Assembly: GCA_001773975.1 (NCBI GenBank)
Contig: MEYI01000022.1
Location: 29,438-36,147, forward strand
Reading direction: 5' to 3'
Source of the DNA: Candidatus Azambacteria bacterium RBG_16_47_10
GTDB taxonomy: Bacteria > Patescibacteriota > Minisyncoccia > GWC2-36-17 > WO2-46-25
DNA: 6,710 nucleotides
Under the pieces are notes generated by a model. It had not been told where the DNA came from. It made no database searches and was given only the letters and a program-made list of their open reading frames with translations. The position numbers and the translations under genes are program-made. This document shows positions 5,690-6,710 of this stretch, piece after piece (position 1 is the stretch's first letter; the number at the start of each line of letters is the position of its first letter).

Positions 5690-6595
5690 ATGTCAAGTTT
5701 TCCGGGTAAAAAAGCAAGGAGCATAAGCGTTTTTTCCATCATTTCACTCATAATTTTGATGAGCGGAGCCGGGTTGGTTCCGCGTTTTGCGCGTGCGGAC
5801 GGCGCGGCGATCCCGCCAGCGAATATTGTTGATCTTACGGTGGTGAACGTGGGAAGTTCATCGGTTCAGCTTACATGGAGTGCTGTCGGAGCTGATGGCT
5901 ATGTAGAACCAGCGACCGCATATGATATGCGTATAGCGCAATATAATTTTACTATGGGAGCATGGAGTTCATTGACGCGCGTGACCGGCACACCGACGCC
6001 GGGACAACCGGGCATACAAGAAAGTTTTGCCGTTACTGGTCTTAATCCGGGAACGATGTATTACATCGCGGTGCGCGGTGTTGATAGTTTTGGCACCATA
6101 TCTGTAGCATACAATATGGTTTCTTTTACCACCGCATCGGCAGGTCCGACACCTGTCAGTAATGTCATTTTTTCTCCTCAACTTGAAGGAATGCAGATCC
6201 CGGCGGGGAAAAGCATCAGTGTTGTTTTGTATAACGCCGGAACGGCAACAGCCGCGGCGTCATTTACCGGAACTACAGACACATCAGGGCGTGTTGCATT
6301 GCCACAGACAGCATCGCTCAATGCTGGGCTGTATGATATCTTGGTGTCTACGCAGGGATATCTTAAAAAAAAATTATTTGAATATAATGTCAGCTCCAAT
6401 GCGATTATTGAGCTCCCGACGCTTCCCGTCGGCGATATAAATAATGACAACATCATCAATTCGCTTGACTGGTCAGTCATGAGCGGGAAATGGTTTTCAA
6501 ACGATGCGACCACGGACATAAATAAAGACGGCATCGTGAATTCGATCGATTGGAGTTTTTTAAGCAAGAATTGGTTTATGACGGGGGATAATTAA
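5690..6595 (+). CDS. Secreted FN3 protein with C-terminal type I dockerin
   Basis: The 301-residue product has a signal peptide (KKAR at 7-10, hydrophobic about 13-30, ARA before residue 37). A fibronectin III domain spans about 43-150, with LNPGTMYYIAVRGVDSFG as its hallmark. A second beta-type domain (about 155-245, with TTDTSGRVALP and AGLYDILVSTQGY) resembles the transthyretin/carboxypeptidase-regulatory-like modules that often precede dockerins. The C-terminal 54 residues are a dockerin: two calcium-loop repeats, DINNDNIINSLD (249-260) and DINKDGIVNSID (276-287), each with D/N/D/D at loop positions 1, 3, 5 and 12 and each followed by a W-S-x-x-S-x-x-W-F helix. Dockerins bind cohesin domains, so this protein is probably docked non-covalently to a cohesin-bearing partner outside the cell. 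No catalytic domain is visible, so a cellulosome enzyme is unlikely. ATG 5690 lacks a Shine-Dalgarno sequence. Confidence 0.9.
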   Translation: MSSFPGKKARSISVFSIISLIILMSGAGLVPRFARADGAAIPPANIVDLTVVNVGSSSVQLTWSAVGADGYVEPATAYDMRIAQYNFTMGAWSSLTRVTGTPTPGQPGIQESFAVTGLNPGTMYYIAVRGVDSFGTISVAYNMVSFTTASAGPTPVSNVIFSPQLEGMQIPAGKSISVVLYNAGTATAAASFTGTTDTSGRVALPQTASLNAGLYDILVSTQGYLKKKLFEYNVSSNAIIELPTLPVGDINNDNIINSLDWSVMSGKWFSNDATTDINKDGIVNSIDWSFLSKNWFMTGDN

Positions 6596-6596
6596 T

Positions 6597-6710
6597 ATGA
6601 TCGACATGAAAAAATATTTTTTGGTTGCATTAGTGGTCATGGGCGGTGTATTACCTGCGGCAGCGTTTGGCGCAACACTTTCCATGTCTCCCGCAAGCGG
6701 CACGCATCAG
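6597..6710 (+). CDS. Secreted protein, N-terminal fragment (cut by window end); possible cohesin protein
   Basis: Only 38 codons are visible. They encode a signal peptide (KK at 5-6, hydrophobic 7-23, cleavage likely near AFG-A at 23-26) followed by ATLSMSPASGTHQ. The gene starts one base after the dockerin gene's stop, so the two are cotranscribed. GGGGGA (6583-6588), spaced eight bases upstream, favours ATG 6597 over ATG 6606. The mature start 'ATLxxSPxSG' resembles that of cohesin-domain secreted proteins, and a cohesin next to a dockerin gene would make sense. The cohesin fold itself lies outside the window, so this is inference. Confidence 0.7.
   Translation, partial: MIDMKKYFLVALVVMGGVLPAAAFGATLSMSPASGTHQ

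Noticed and set aside
1..6710. CRISPR array, phage genes, transposase, or recoded UGA (Gracilibacteria-type code)
   Set aside because: No spaced direct repeats, phage or transposase motifs are visible, and the conserved genes contain no in-frame TGA.

Overview
The window looks like a chromosomal segment of a Candidate Phyla Radiation (Patescibacteria) bacterium, most likely a member of the Parcubacteria. The reasons are a two-unit pilin-like membrane protein of the CPR type, a very short SecE, a translation/transcription operon in which rplK is followed by tmk and gatB instead of rplA-rplJ-rplL-rpoB, and secreted fibronectin III and dockerin proteins in a genome that otherwise looks minimal. 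The taxon is inferred from gene content; no marker tree could be run. The standard code fits: no conserved gene contains an in-frame TGA.

Region 1 (1-1006): a secreted/membrane protein made of two tandem pilin-like units, then about 300 bases without a gene. This gap holds two adjacent long inverted repeats, 712-824 and 827-947. The second ends at the -35 box of a strong sigma70-type promoter (TTGACT, 17 bp spacer, TATGAT).

Region 2 (1007-4560): a compact operon reading secE, nusG, rplK, tmk, gatB and a 57-residue acidic protein that is easily missed. Gaps are 4 and 15 bases, then overlaps of 1 and 19 bases, then a gap of 11. It joins protein export (SecE), transcription elongation (NusG), the ribosomal stalk base (L11), dTTP synthesis (thymidylate kinase) and Gln/Asn-tRNA amidation (GatB). 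It closes at a 16-bp hairpin terminator that also serves the convergent gene beyond it.

Region 3 (4564-6710): a cell-surface island. A minus-strand gene encodes a secreted protein with two fibronectin III domains, a CFI-box C-terminal module and a terminal membrane helix. Diverging from it across a 130-bp intergenic stretch is a gene for a secreted protein with a fibronectin III domain, a second beta-type domain and a C-terminal type I dockerin. One base after that gene, another secreted-protein gene begins and is cut by the window end; its start resembles cohesin-bearing proteins, but only 38 codons are visible. The likely theme is a non-covalently assembled surface complex (dockerin with a possible cohesin partner) next to a membrane-anchored adhesin-like protein.
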